The notes under the pieces were generated by a model. The model did no database searches and was not told where the DNA came from. It saw only the letters and a list, made by a program, of their open reading frames with translations. 64,000 bases of DNA from Histidinibacterium aquaticum (lineage in GTDB: Bacteria > Pseudomonadota > Alphaproteobacteria > Rhodobacterales > Rhodobacteraceae). The position numbers and the translations under genes are program-made. The DNA lies in the NCBI RefSeq assembly GCF_008710275.1, contig NZ_VYQE01000002.1:793522-857521 (forward strand), given 5' to 3'. Every line of letters starts with the position of its first letter. The first letter of the stretch is position 1. This document shows, piece by piece, positions 1-8,951 of this stretch.

Positions 1-1027
1 CCCCGGTCGGGGTCCTGAGACCGAAGAACCCGAAGAGCTCGGCCATGCGCTGGATGTCCGTCCCGGAGAATCCGCCGACGACGGCGCAGGGATGATCCAT
101 GAGATGGCGCCCGACCACGTCGTACCCGTTGCCGAGGCCCGCCGGATGTGCCGGGCTCCGGGAGGCGAGCAGCAGCCTCGCGTTCTCGATGGCGCTGGCA
201 GCCAGGACGACGGTGCGGGCGCTCACTCTTCTCCGGCGCCCGTCCCGGGCGGCCACTTCGACGCCCTCGACCCGGCTGCCGTCTTCGGATGCGGTGATCG
301 CTGTGACCGTGGCCCCGGTCAGGATCCGGCAGGGCACCGGCGCATCGTTCAGGAACTCGCGGCCGGCGTTGAGGATCGTCATCGGGTCGATCCGGGAGCG
401 GGCGAACTGCCAGAAGAAGGATCGGAAGCTAGCCTCGTCCGGACGAGGCACCGGGCAGTCGCGGCCCATTTTTCCCCAGAGCGCGTCGTCGTAGCAGTTG
501 GGTCCGAGATTCAGGACCCCGGCGGCCCGGTCGAGCGCATCGTCCAGATCGGCCCTCGCGATCGGCCAACCGCTGTTCGCGACCCACGGGCGCGTGCGGA
601 AGTCGATGTCGTCGAAGGCGGCCGACTTCCCGGCCCAGGCCGCCGTCGAGCCGCCGATCCCGCGACAGCGCACGCCGTATTGCTGGTGGGACGCCTCCCA
701 GAACTCCGTCAGCGCGGAATGGTACTCCGCGCGACGGGCGACTTCCGCCTCGGTCCACGTGTCGTCCGAGATCTCGACGCCGTTGAGCTCTTCCGCGTCG
801 CGTGTCTCCTCTATGTCGCCGCTTTCGAGAATGACGATGTCGAGCTTTCTCCCGTCCAGCCCGCGCGCCACCGTAAGGCCCGCGGGCCCGGCGCCAACGA
901 TGAGGACATCGCAGTCCAGCTTGTCCTCCGCTCCGAGGGTCGAGAGATCGATGACCCGGACCCCGGCGTCGCCGATCCCGTTCACCGCACGACCCTCCGG
1001 GAAGGGCCCCCGATCGAGCCGCGACAC
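1..1027 (-). CDS. GMC-family FAD oxidoreductase (3' end outside window)
   Basis: Flavin-dependent oxidoreductase of the glucose-methanol-choline family; 342 codons are visible and the gene runs off the left edge. Reading the minus strand from 1027, an N-terminal dinucleotide-binding segment (DCDVLIVGAGPAGLTVARGL) is followed by an acidic strand end (IVILESGD), the family's GIGGSTAAWAGKS flavin-contact region, and, further on, VVLAASAIENARLLLASRS, typical of GMC and related sugar/alcohol oxidases. The start is a GTG that overlaps the upstream stop by one base (TAGTG), implying translational coupling to the GT25 gene. Its place in a glycosyltransferase cluster suggests it oxidises a sugar or sugar nucleotide, but the substrate is not readable. 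The catalytic His/Asn region lies outside the window. Confidence 0.8.
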   Translation of the reverse strand, partial: MSRLDRGPFPEGRAVNGIGDAGVRVIDLSTLGAEDKLDCDVLIVGAGPAGLTVARGLDGRKLDIVILESGDIEETRDAEELNGVEISDDTWTEAEVARRAEYHSALTEFWEASHQQYGVRCRGIGGSTAAWAGKSAAFDDIDFRTRPWVANSGWPIARADLDDALDRAAGVLNLGPNCYDDALWGKMGRDCPVPRPDEASFRSFFWQFARSRIDPMTILNAGREFLNDAPVPCRILTGATVTAITASEDGSRVEGVEVAARDGRRRRVSARTVVLAASAIENARLLLASRSPAHPAGLGNGYDVVGRHLMDHPCAVVGGFSGTDIQRMAELFGFFGLRTPTG

Positions 1028-1872
1028 TAGGGCTCTCCCATATGGTCCTGCCGGATCTGCTCGAACCCTAGGGCCGTGCGGCGGAACCGTGCGTCCGCCC
1101 CGGTTAGCGCGAGATTGGCCCGGAGCTTGCGGAGCTTTCGGGCGACGCGATGGGCCAGCAGCCGCGCCCGCCCAGACGCAGTGAATTCGGAATCCGGACC
1201 TATTGAATTTGAACTGGGCGAAAACCGCTCGATGACGGGGAACGGGAACAGGGCGTAGATCGGCAAGCCGGTCTTCCAGAACTCGTCGAAGGCGAGGTCC
1301 ACCGAGGTTGCTATCCGCCGGCAGGCCCGCGCGATCCGGCGCGCGCCCTCCCGGGAGAGGATGTAAGCCTGCAGGCCGGACGGGCTCGATCGGTACCGGA
1401 TGATCGACCGGTTGAAGAGATAGCTGAGCTGCACCGAGGGGGCCGCGTACATCCCGAACAGCCGGAGGTAGTGGAGCCCCCTGTCGGCACAGAAGTCGAG
1501 GACCGGCGCCAGAGGCAGAGCCGTGTCGAGGATCACATCGTCCTCGAAAACCAGCAGGTAGTCGCTGTCGCTCTTCTCGAGGAAGTCCGTCACCACGGTG
1601 TAGTGGCTCGACCATATCGCGAGTTCCGGCTCGGACAGAGGTCTGCCGAAAGTGCTCTCGACGAAGTTCGCGTCGTATTCGAGCTCGGGATGACGCAGCT
1701 CGGTGTGGGCATCGAAAAAGGACCAGTCGGACTTGATATCCTTGAACTGCTCCGCGATCTTGCCGCGTCGCTCCGTCGAGGTGGCGAGACTGATGACGAC
1801 GACGTCCAGGTTTGCGGCCCTCGTTGCCTGGGTCACGGCATCGCCCTGGTCACCGGTCCGGCCGTCGAGCAT
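1027..1872 (-). CDS. Glycosyltransferase family 25 (LPS biosynthesis type)
   Basis: 281-aa protein of the GT25 family, which adds sugars (often galactose) to lipopolysaccharide or exopolysaccharide on the cytoplasmic face. After a short variable leader, residues about 22-45 read LDVVVISLATSTERR, the family's opening strand with the conserved S/T-ER-R turn. DYLLVFEDDVILD provides the DXD-like metal site, and QAYILSREGARRI matches the usual downstream helix. A GGAG-type ribosome site precedes the ATG. The gene lies 6 bases after the aminotransferase stop and overlaps the GMC gene by one base, so these three form a minus-strand operon. Donor and acceptor sugars are unknown. Confidence 0.85.
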   Translation of the reverse strand: MLDGRTGDQGDAVTQATRAANLDVVVISLATSTERRGKIAEQFKDIKSDWSFFDAHTELRHPELEYDANFVESTFGRPLSEPELAIWSSHYTVVTDFLEKSDSDYLLVFEDDVILDTALPLAPVLDFCADRGLHYLRLFGMYAAPSVQLSYLFNRSIIRYRSSPSGLQAYILSREGARRIARACRRIATSVDLAFDEFWKTGLPIYALFPFPVIERFSPSSNSIGPDSEFTASGRARLLAHRVARKLRKLRANLALTGADARFRRTALGFEQIRQDHMGEP

Positions 1873-1878
1873 CTCCCG

Positions 1879-3057
1879 TCACTCCGCGGCGAGTGGCCGG
1901 GGCGCCGGAACCCGGGTCGACAGCGCGTTCTTCAGGACGGACCTGCGCATCCGCATGACGGGCATGGGGAACTGCGCGCCGAGCGCCACCCGGCAGGTCC
2001 GGCGAAGGATGTCCAGCGTCCGGTCGTAGTCCTCGATCCGGTACTCAATCTCCCTGTTGGCCCATTGATAGGGGTTCATCCGGGGGTGAAAGGACCGCTT
2101 GGACAGGATCGCGTCCCAGTTCGTGAAGACATGGCGGTCGGTCTCGATGAGCCGCTCGACACCGCGGTTCTGTCCGAAGGCTTCGGCGTCGCCGGCGCTG
2201 TCGAAGAGCACGGTCATGCCGACGGCGTTCTCCGGGTCGTTATGCGGCGACAGACGGCATCCGGAGGCCCCCTCAAAGGCCTCCGCCATCATGGCATGAC
2301 GCCGTTTCAGGCGCCGCAGCAGGGGGTCGAGTTTCTTCAGCTGGGCATAGAGGACCGCTCCGGTCAGCTCGGAGACCCGCATGTTGCTGTGCGAGAAGTA
2401 GGGCTCGGTCGATGCTTCGAGCCCCCGGATGAAATTGCCGGGGTCGTGGAACATCAGGGCGCGGCCATGGATGCGATCCACGTTCGTCAGGACCGCGCCG
2501 CCTTCTCCCGCGGTGATGTTCTTGTAGTGGTTGAAGCTGAAGGCCCCGGCGTCGCCGATCGTCCCGACCCTACGGCCCTTGTAGCTGACGCCGATTGCCT
2601 GACAGGCGTCCTCCACCACGAGAAGGCCGTGCCGGCGGGCGACGGCCATGATCGCGTCCATGTCACAGACGACATTCAGCATGTGAACCGGCAGGATCGC
2701 CTTGGTGTAGGGCGTGATCTGCCGCTCCAGCTCGATCGGGTCCATGGTCAGGCTCTCGTCGACGTTGACGAGCACGGGCACCGCACCAACCGCGAGCGGT
2801 GCGATTGCGGTCGAGACCCAAGTGTAGGCAGGGACCAGCACCTCGTCCCCAGGGCCGACACCCGCGGCCGCCAGCGCCGTGATCAGGGCGTTCGTTCCGC
2901 TGTTGACCGCCAGGACATGCCGAACGTCGAGCATTTTCGCGAGCTCGGCCTCGAAGCGCGGAGTGTAGCCCTTGTCACCCTGGGCGTAGCGGAGAAGCTG
3001 ACCCCGGGCGATGACGCGACCGAGCGCGGCTGCCTCGCTGAATCCCACTCTTGGCAT
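1879..3057 (-). CDS. DegT/DnrJ/EryC1/StrS-family aminotransferase
   Basis: PLP-dependent sugar aminotransferase (392 aa) of the family that aminates keto-sugar nucleotides for surface polysaccharides. Visible signatures are HVLAVNSGTNALITALAA (PLP phosphate-binding region), GDEVLVPAYTWVSTAIAPL, the LLVVEDACQAIG aspartate that contacts the PLP ring nitrogen, and AFSFNHYKNITAGEGGAVL, where the Lys of HYKN occupies the Schiff-base position. I chose the ATG at 3057 rather than an upstream in-frame one at 3090 because AGGAG sits five bases before it and the protein then begins MPRVGFSEAAALGR, normal for the family. The product is probably an amino sugar for the polymer made by this locus, or a side-chain donor. 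Confidence 0.87.
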   Translation of the reverse strand: MPRVGFSEAAALGRVIARGQLLRYAQGDKGYTPRFEAELAKMLDVRHVLAVNSGTNALITALAAAGVGPGDEVLVPAYTWVSTAIAPLAVGAVPVLVNVDESLTMDPIELERQITPYTKAILPVHMLNVVCDMDAIMAVARRHGLLVVEDACQAIGVSYKGRRVGTIGDAGAFSFNHYKNITAGEGGAVLTNVDRIHGRALMFHDPGNFIRGLEASTEPYFSHSNMRVSELTGAVLYAQLKKLDPLLRRLKRRHAMMAEAFEGASGCRLSPHNDPENAVGMTVLFDSAGDAEAFGQNRGVERLIETDRHVFTNWDAILSKRSFHPRMNPYQWANREIEYRIEDYDRTLDILRRTCRVALGAQFPMPVMRMRRSVLKNALSTRVPAPRPLAAE

Positions 3058-3302
3058 GGTCACTCCTGGCTTGGGCGGGCACGGCCGCACCGTTTCGATA
3101 CAGTATCAGACTGGCGGCTGAACGTGACAGGATTTGCCGACCGGGTTGGAGGCCAGGCAGGGCCTCGGACCGCCTACACTCCGACGGCTCAACCGAACTC
3201 CTGTCGGGCTCGGCTGTCCAAGCGTCGCGGCGGTTTTGCCCGGAGACGCGACAATTCCGGCCGCACGGCGGAGATTGTCCCTCGGTCTGAAAGCGGCGCG
3301 GC

Positions 3303-4505
3303 TCATAGGAGCGGTGCGATTCGGGACCACAGGATCTCACCGGCCACGGCCCAGGTCAGGTCTGCGGCGCGAGCGGTGCCCCGCGCCACGAGTTCGTTGG
3401 TGTGCCCGTCGTCCTCGATGACCGCGCTCACGGCGGCGGCCCAAGCATCGGCGTTGAGCGGCGGCACGATGACCGCGCCGTCGCGACAGACCTCCGGCAT
3501 GGCCCCTCCACGCGCCACCACGGCGGCAGTTCCACACTGCATCGCTTCCACGGGAGGCATCCCGAACCCCTCCGTTTCCGAAGCGAAGAGGAAGACGCGG
3601 GCGGCCTCATAGAGGGCCCGAAGCTCCCCGTCCGAGACCCCTCCGGCGAAGATCGCTTGCGGGGGAGGCTCCCAACCACGCGCCATGAACTGCTCCGCCG
3701 TCACGCGGCCGACGATGACCAGCGGGACATCGGCGAGCTCAGGGGCTCGGAACGCGCTGAAGAGCGTGCGCAGGTTCTTGTAGCTCTGCGTCGAGCCGAT
3801 CGTCAGCGCGAAGCGCCGCCCCTGCAGTGAGAGCCGGTCGATGATCGAAGGCGTTGGCTGAGTTCGCAGGATATGATCGGTGCCGTTGGGCACTACGAAG
3901 ATCTTATCCAGGGTTCCGATGCCACGATCCGCGAGACAGTGCCGCGAGTGCTCGGAAACCGTGAGGATCGCCCTCGCCCGCCGCCCGATGATCGGCCACA
4001 TCGCGCGATATCCGGCAGCTTGCCTCCTGCTATAGTCGCCCGGGTGATCCAGCGTCTGGGTGTCGTGGATCATGACCACGCTATTGGGATGCAGAACCGG
4101 TGCGAGGTTGCAGAAGTTGACGAGAAGATCCCGTCGCGCGATCGCGGGAAGCGCCAGCATCTCCCAGGCCTGCCCTCCGCCCAGAGGACCCCGGCGAATT
4201 TCGGGCACCACGCCGGCCGCCGCGACCTCCTCCGCATCCTGCACGCCAGGACTCACGACCCGGCAGTCGGCCACGCCCGCAGAACGGAGGATCAACTCCG
4301 ACGTGAAATTCAGGGCGGACCGGTGCACGCCGCCGGCCGTCAGCGAGCCTCCGAGGAACTTGCCGTTGACGGTGATCCCGGGACGAGCCCGTCTGGTGCC
4401 CTTCACCGGTGAGGGACGTGGCACAAATTCGGCGTCGGGCTGATCTTGCCGAGAGATCGTGGCGCGTAGGGCCGATCCCGAGAGTTCGGCGGTCGTCGAT
4501 GTCAT
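3303..4505 (-). CDS. Glycosyltransferase, GT1/GT4-like (GT-B fold)
   Basis: 400-aa GT-B glycosyltransferase. The C-terminal half carries the nucleotide-sugar domain: FALTIGSTQSYKNLRTLFSA, LVIVGRVTAEQF, then FLFASETEGFGMPPVEAMQC, where the two glutamates form the retaining-transferase E-x7-E motif. VVPNGTD in the linker is also typical. The ATG at 4505 has GAGG about ten bases upstream; an ORF extension to 4688 is unsupported. The first roughly 45 residues are polar and poorly conserved in appearance. The gene is separated from the aminotransferase by 245 bases (3058-3302), where I see no gene; that space probably holds the aminotransferase promoter. Confidence 0.85.
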   Translation of the reverse strand: MTSTTAELSGSALRATISRQDQPDAEFVPRPSPVKGTRRARPGITVNGKFLGGSLTAGGVHRSALNFTSELILRSAGVADCRVVSPGVQDAEEVAAAGVVPEIRRGPLGGGQAWEMLALPAIARRDLLVNFCNLAPVLHPNSVVMIHDTQTLDHPGDYSRRQAAGYRAMWPIIGRRARAILTVSEHSRHCLADRGIGTLDKIFVVPNGTDHILRTQPTPSIIDRLSLQGRRFALTIGSTQSYKNLRTLFSAFRAPELADVPLVIVGRVTAEQFMARGWEPPPQAIFAGGVSDGELRALYEAARVFLFASETEGFGMPPVEAMQCGTAAVVARGGAMPEVCRDGAVIVPPLNADAWAAAVSAVIEDDGHTNELVARGTARAADLTWAVAGEILWSRIAPLL

Positions 4506-4560
4506 TTCGTCATCCTCAACTGGCCTCGGCCAGGATTGACCAACCGAACCGTGGTTGGCG

Positions 4561-5259
4561 TCAAGCGGCTCCGCGCTGAAGGAGTACGATACGAACCGTG
4601 CGCGCCAGGATAACCAGGTCCATCCAGATGGTTGCGGAGCGAACATAGAGAAGATCGAGCGCGACCCGTTCCTCGTAGGTCGTCTCACTGCGACCGCTGA
4701 CCTGCCACAGGCCGGTCAGGCCGGGACGAACCGATGTCACCGCTTCGAAGTCCGCGCCGTACTGGCTCACTTCGGAGAGTGTGACGGGTCTCGGACCCAC
4801 GAGCGACATCTCTCCACGAAGAACGTTGAAGAGTTGAGGCAGCTCATCGAGGCTCGTCCGTCTCAGGAAGTTCCCGAGCGCCGTCACCCGGTGATCGCGG
4901 TCGAACTTGTAGTTCGCCTGCCACTCGCTCCGGGCGATGGGGTCGCTCCGCAGGACTTCCTCGAGCATTTCAGCCGAATCCGGATGCATCGTCCGGAACT
5001 TGAGGCAGTCGAAGTGAGCGCCCCCTGTTCCGACCCTGCGGTGGGCGTAGATGACGGGACCGCCTTCGGTCAGTCGGATCAGGAACGCGATCAACGCCAT
5101 CACCGGAGCCAGCAGCACCAGCGCCACGCTGGCGAGAGCCACATCCAATATTCGCTTGGAAACAGATATCTCATAGCGGCCCGCCGGGCGCTGAACCGAT
5201 GGCGCGCCGGCGGCCCATCCATTCTGGCGGGTTAGATCGATGGTCGTCCCAAGTCGCAT
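4561..5259 (-). CDS. Priming sugar transferase, ExoY/WcaJ-like (bacterial sugar transferase)
   Basis: Polyisoprenyl-phosphate hexose-1-phosphate transferase that starts repeat-unit assembly on undecaprenyl phosphate. It has one N-terminal hydrophobic segment (LDVALASVALVLLAPVMALI) followed by the cytosolic catalytic domain with CLKFRTMHPDS, RRTSLDELPQLFNVLRGEMS, LVGPRPVT and VRPGLTGLWQVSGR, all hallmarks of PF02397 proteins. From the ATG at 5259 it is 232 aa, close to ExoY (about 226 aa). A GTG at 5340 is also in frame but has no better ribosome site, so the start is uncertain. It probably commits the polymer built by the surrounding glycosyltransferases, with galactose or glucose as first sugar; this cannot be decided by eye. 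Confidence 0.88.
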   Translation of the reverse strand: MRLGTTIDLTRQNGWAAGAPSVQRPAGRYEISVSKRILDVALASVALVLLAPVMALIAFLIRLTEGGPVIYAHRRVGTGGAHFDCLKFRTMHPDSAEMLEEVLRSDPIARSEWQANYKFDRDHRVTALGNFLRRTSLDELPQLFNVLRGEMSLVGPRPVTLSEVSQYGADFEAVTSVRPGLTGLWQVSGRSETTYEERVALDLLYVRSATIWMDLVILARTVRIVLLQRGAA

Positions 5260-5456
5260 GGCAGCAGTCTCGTTCTGAGTCTGACGGGCGTCGTAATCTC
5301 GCCATTTTTCAAGCTCTTGAGTGCCATGATTTCGCCACACAGATTAGGCCGCAACGGCGAAACAATCTGTTCGCACTCTCCTAGAGTCAGCGAAAGAAGC
5401 GCAGTGCGCCCGCGCATTGATCAGTTCAAGGAACTGTGAAGAGCCGCGTCTGCCGC

Positions 5457-6383
5457 TCAGCGGGCCCGGTCTGGCGAAGACAGGATTCTTCGCGGGTCTG
5501 CGCGCCCAGCGAGTATGTCCCGAATGCCGGCCCAATTGCCCTTCAGCCTGCCGCGCCGGTCGACCCAGGGCTCCGGACGAAGTGCCTTCAGGTGGTTCGC
5601 GACGACGTTCCGAACGACGAGCTGCGATGCAAAGCCAGCCGACAGCGTCCCCTTGCGCCACAGGTAGTAGGGATTGACCACCTGGCTGTAGCCCAAGAGG
5701 CTTCCCTTCGTCTCGCGGCCGCTCTTGGTTCCGAGGTGGACACCGGTGAATGTCTCGACTTCGACGCGCCGCCCCGCCAGCTGAGCGGCGAAGTCCACGT
5801 CTTCCTGCCAGCCGTAGACCGGGAGGGCCTCGTCGAAGCGCAGCCCTCTCATCGCCTCGGCGCGATAGGCCATGTTGCATCCATAGAGACCGAAGGTGTT
5901 ACGGCATGTCCGGTCCACCATCTCATCGGTCAATGCGAAGTCGGCGTCCCAGGCCGACAGCATGTGACGCGCTTGCTCTGGCGTCAGACCGGGCCCCACG
6001 ATGCCGTCTGCAATCAGCCGTCCCGTGATACCGTCGACATCCGGGTGCCGCTCGAACGAGCGCACCAGCCCCTCCAGGGCAAAGCGAGACGGAAAGAAGT
6101 CATCGTCGTAGAAGACGACGTAATCGATGTCAGGCGGGAGCCGGTCGATGGCTGCGTTCCGCTGACTGCATATCCCGGGCGGCGCGTGAACCACTTGAGA
6201 GTCGATCCGTGGGTCGAGTTCGTCCTCGAGGTCGAAATCGGCATCCGCCCGCTCGGTCACTGACAGGATGAAGGTCGTGGGAAGCAGTGTCTGAACGTTC
6301 AGATGAGGGATCATCTCCCGGATGATCTCGGGCCGTCCCTTGGAGACAACGATGACCGCGACACGGGCGGAGACGGCCGGCAT
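5457..6383 (-). CDS. Glycosyltransferase family 2
   Basis: 308-aa GT-A inverting glycosyltransferase. It opens with VAVIVVSKGRPEIIREMIPHL, followed by APPGICSQRNAAIDRLP and the metal-binding YVVFYDDDFF (DXD). GLYGCNMAYRAEAMRGLRFDE and YGWQEDVDFAAQLAG give the acceptor region with the catalytic ED. A ribosome site (AGGGA) lies eight bases before the ATG. It is divergently oriented from the acetyltransferase-like gene at 6616 across 232 bases. No transmembrane segment is evident, so it should act in the cytosol on lipid-linked intermediates of this polysaccharide. Confidence 0.87.
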   Translation of the reverse strand: MPAVSARVAVIVVSKGRPEIIREMIPHLNVQTLLPTTFILSVTERADADFDLEDELDPRIDSQVVHAPPGICSQRNAAIDRLPPDIDYVVFYDDDFFPSRFALEGLVRSFERHPDVDGITGRLIADGIVGPGLTPEQARHMLSAWDADFALTDEMVDRTCRNTFGLYGCNMAYRAEAMRGLRFDEALPVYGWQEDVDFAAQLAGRRVEVETFTGVHLGTKSGRETKGSLLGYSQVVNPYYLWRKGTLSAGFASQLVVRNVVANHLKALRPEPWVDRRGRLKGNWAGIRDILAGRADPRRILSSPDRAR

Positions 6384-6615
6384 GAGCGCTTTCCCTGGGG
6401 ATGACGGACGAAGCTGGTTATCGAGCCGCCGGCTCGGCAGTCAATGGCCGCCGCGCGGGGACCGAGATTTGCGCCTCGCGTGGATCAATCGCCCCAGAGG
6501 TGGCCGATTGTCCACTTAGCCCGGCGTCGAGGATAGAATGTCCTATGCGCCGCCGGTGATTGGCTTAGAGACGTGTTGACCAATCTGCCGATCAAGAGAC
6601 ACGGACAGTCCACAA

Positions 6616-7686
6616 ATGCTCGATGTCTCGCTTCTCAGGCCGCATGACCTTACCACGGAGCACGAGGCCGCCTGGCAAGCCGCCCGCGCGTCGGACCCCC
6701 TCTACCGTTCGCCCTTCTTCTCGCTCGGCTTCCTGAAGGCCGTCGCCGCGAACCGGGACGATGTCTGCATTGCCGTGATCTCGTCCGAAGGAGCGCAGTC
6801 GAGCTTTCTCCCGTTCCACCGAAGGGGCACCCGCGGTGCCGCCCTCGCGGCGCCGATCTCGGACTACCAGGGACCCATCGGCCTCCTACCCGAGGCGGGG
6901 GACCTCCGGGATCTCCTGAAGCAGTGCGGTCTCGACTGCTACGACTACGACCACGCGCTCGCCGATGTGCCCGAGTTGCGACGGCATGCCTTCAGTCTTA
7001 CCCGCTCACCCCTCATCGACTTGGGAGATGGCTTCGACGCATGGCGCGCAGAACGGCGTCAGGCCGGGAGTGCACTGAAGACGGTCGAGCGCAAGATGCG
7101 CCGGATGGCGAAGGACCTCGGTCCCCTGACCTTCGTGGCGAACGACCCGTCTAAAGAGGCCTGGCAGACCTTCCTGTCCTGGAAGCGGGCGGCGCTCGCC
7201 GCGATGAATGTGAGCTTCATTCTCGACCGGAACTGGGCGCGGGCGGTGATCGAGACCATACGGAGCACCAACACGGAGAGCTTTGCGGGCCTGTTCTCGA
7301 CGCTCTACGCCGGGGAACGGCTCGTTGCCGCCCACTTCGGGATGCGGTCGGACAGGGCCTGGCACTGGTGGTTTCCGGCCTACGATCCGGAGCTTTCGTC
7401 GTATTCTCCGGGACTTGCGCTTCTCTTTGAATGTGCGCGCCACGGCGCGGACCTGAGGCTGGCGGAACTCGACCTCGGCCGGGGCACGGAGCGCTACAAG
7501 CTCGAGTTCTCGAATGCGCACCGCGCGCTTTGCGAGGGGTCCATCGAACGGGCGTGGACGTGGTGCGGCATAACGCGCATCGCGCGGCGGCACCTACATC
7601 TGGGGATCAGCGGACGCACCCCCGAGCGATTTGTCGAATTGAATCGACGGGCGATGAACAGGCTTCTTCGGGCCGGAAAACTCTAG
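6616..7686 (+). CDS. GNAT-like acetyltransferase, CelD/BioF2 type
   Basis: 356-aa protein of the CelD-like (PF13480) acyltransferase group common in exopolysaccharide clusters. Supporting features are the N-terminal DPLYRSPFFSLGFLKAVAA segment, the basic AGSALKTVERKMRRMAKDLG region, and the GNAT core LYAGERLVAAHFGMRSDRAW followed by WWFPAYDPELSSYSPGLALL and ELDLGRGTERYKLEF. In the family these segments form the acyl-CoA fold and its Lys-Phe end. The likely role is acyl decoration of the polymer or its precursor. It ends tail-to-tail with the next gene, overlapping by four bases. Substrate and acyl donor are unknown. Confidence 0.8.
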   Translation: MLDVSLLRPHDLTTEHEAAWQAARASDPLYRSPFFSLGFLKAVAANRDDVCIAVISSEGAQSSFLPFHRRGTRGAALAAPISDYQGPIGLLPEAGDLRDLLKQCGLDCYDYDHALADVPELRRHAFSLTRSPLIDLGDGFDAWRAERRQAGSALKTVERKMRRMAKDLGPLTFVANDPSKEAWQTFLSWKRAALAAMNVSFILDRNWARAVIETIRSTNTESFAGLFSTLYAGERLVAAHFGMRSDRAWHWWFPAYDPELSSYSPGLALLFECARHGADLRLAELDLGRGTERYKLEFSNAHRALCEGSIERAWTWCGITRIARRHLHLGISGRTPERFVELNRRAMNRLLRAGKL

Positions 7687-8951
7687 ACGGTCGCAGGCTC
7701 AGCGCGGGTCGCTTCGGCGTAGAGGCGTATGAGATCATCCGTCCAGCTTTCGAGCGTGTTCGACAGGATGCCACCCTCGGTCCGGCATCGCTCGCTCATG
7801 GCGCGCGCCGACGCCGCGTCGAGCCGCATGAGATCGCCGATTGCCGCATCTAAGCTCACCGGATCAAAGACGTCGAATGATAGTCCGAACCCACGGCTCT
7901 CGACCTCGGCGGCCAGCAGCGCCGTGTCGGAGAGGAGCACGGGCAGACCGCTTTGCACCGCCTCCGGGATCACCAGCGCGAAGGGCTCCGGATGGTGGGA
8001 CGGCATGACGAGCGCCCGCACATCCGCGGCCAGGGACCCGATCCGCTCAGGCGGCTGCCAGCCGCAGACCTCTACCTCCGGATGCTCCGCCTCGACCCAG
8101 GAGCGGAGCGCACCGTCGCCGATGAGCCGAAGCGGCGTGCCCGTCCGTGCAGCCGCTGCCACGAGGTCGACCACGCCTTTGTCCCGCTCGAGACGACCGA
8201 TGTAGAGCAGGGTCAAGTTCCGCTCTGCCGGGATGCGGGAGCGGCTCAATGGCGTCACCGGGTTGCGGACTGTCCGAAGCAGCGTCTCGGGATACCCGGC
8301 CCGGGTGAACTTCGGCGCCACGTCCGGATGGATGGTGATGAGCCCGGCCCAGGGGGCGCGGCGATCGAGGCAACGGAAGAGCGTCGCGTGCCGCGAGACC
8401 CGCCAGAGCTTCTGGGCATAGGACCGCTTGTCGCAATTCGTGGCGAGACAGGACGCGCCGAGCGGGACCCGGTCGCAGACCTCCTGGCGCCTGTAGTCCA
8501 TGTACATACCGTTCGGGCAGGCGAGAAACGTGTCGTGCGCGTGAAAGAACGTCCGTGGCGCCACCGGAGCGAGCGCCCGGAAGATGGATGGCGAGAGGAT
8601 CTGTGCCCAGCCATGGACGTGGTAGACGACTCCGGGGCCGTCTACGCGTTCGCGCACCCGGTCCAGGAGGGCCTTCGTCGCCGGATCGTAGACCCCGCGC
8701 GTGAGAGCCTCGGCCTTGGGCCGGCGAAGGAGGTCGGCTCCTCCCGCCGCTTCGATCTCGACGCCCATCGCGCGCAATTCGTCGTTCTGGCCGCTGTCGC
8801 CACAAACCAGGGTGACCGGTATCCCCCGGGCCCGGAACTGGTGGATCGAAAGCAGGGCCAGGGCCGCCGCGCCCCCGTTCGCGATACTGTGGTCGCTGAT
8901 GACCACCACGCGATCAGGGTACGGTCGCGGTGTCGCTTGAGGAGCGTTCAC
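7683..8951 (-). CDS. Glycosyltransferase family 4
   Basis: 422-aa GT-B retaining glycosyltransferase. The N domain begins VVVISDHSIANGGAAALALL with a Gly-rich donor loop; the C domain shows LTLLYIGRLERDKGVVDLVA, LRLIGDGALR and MPSHHPEPFALVIPEAVQSG, the E-x7-E motif. A Cys-rich insert around CPNGMYMDYRRQEVCDRVPL resembles a metal-binding loop found in some GT4 enzymes. Start 8951 overlaps the glycosidase stop by four bases, so it is the third gene of a coupled minus-strand operon: polymerase-like protein, glycosidase, GT4. Confidence 0.87.
   Translation of the reverse strand: MNAPQATPRPYPDRVVVISDHSIANGGAAALALLSIHQFRARGIPVTLVCGDSGQNDELRAMGVEIEAAGGADLLRRPKAEALTRGVYDPATKALLDRVRERVDGPGVVYHVHGWAQILSPSIFRALAPVAPRTFFHAHDTFLACPNGMYMDYRRQEVCDRVPLGASCLATNCDKRSYAQKLWRVSRHATLFRCLDRRAPWAGLITIHPDVAPKFTRAGYPETLLRTVRNPVTPLSRSRIPAERNLTLLYIGRLERDKGVVDLVAAAARTGTPLRLIGDGALRSWVEAEHPEVEVCGWQPPERIGSLAADVRALVMPSHHPEPFALVIPEAVQSGLPVLLSDTALLAAEVESRGFGLSFDVFDPVSLDAAIGDLMRLDAASARAMSERCRTEGGILSNTLESWTDDLIRLYAEATRAEPATV

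Noticed and set aside
1471-3612. 713-codon open frame on the plus strand
   Set aside because: It spans GT25, the aminotransferase and part of a glycosyltransferase gene in antisense; those minus-strand genes have motifs and ribosome sites, this frame has none.
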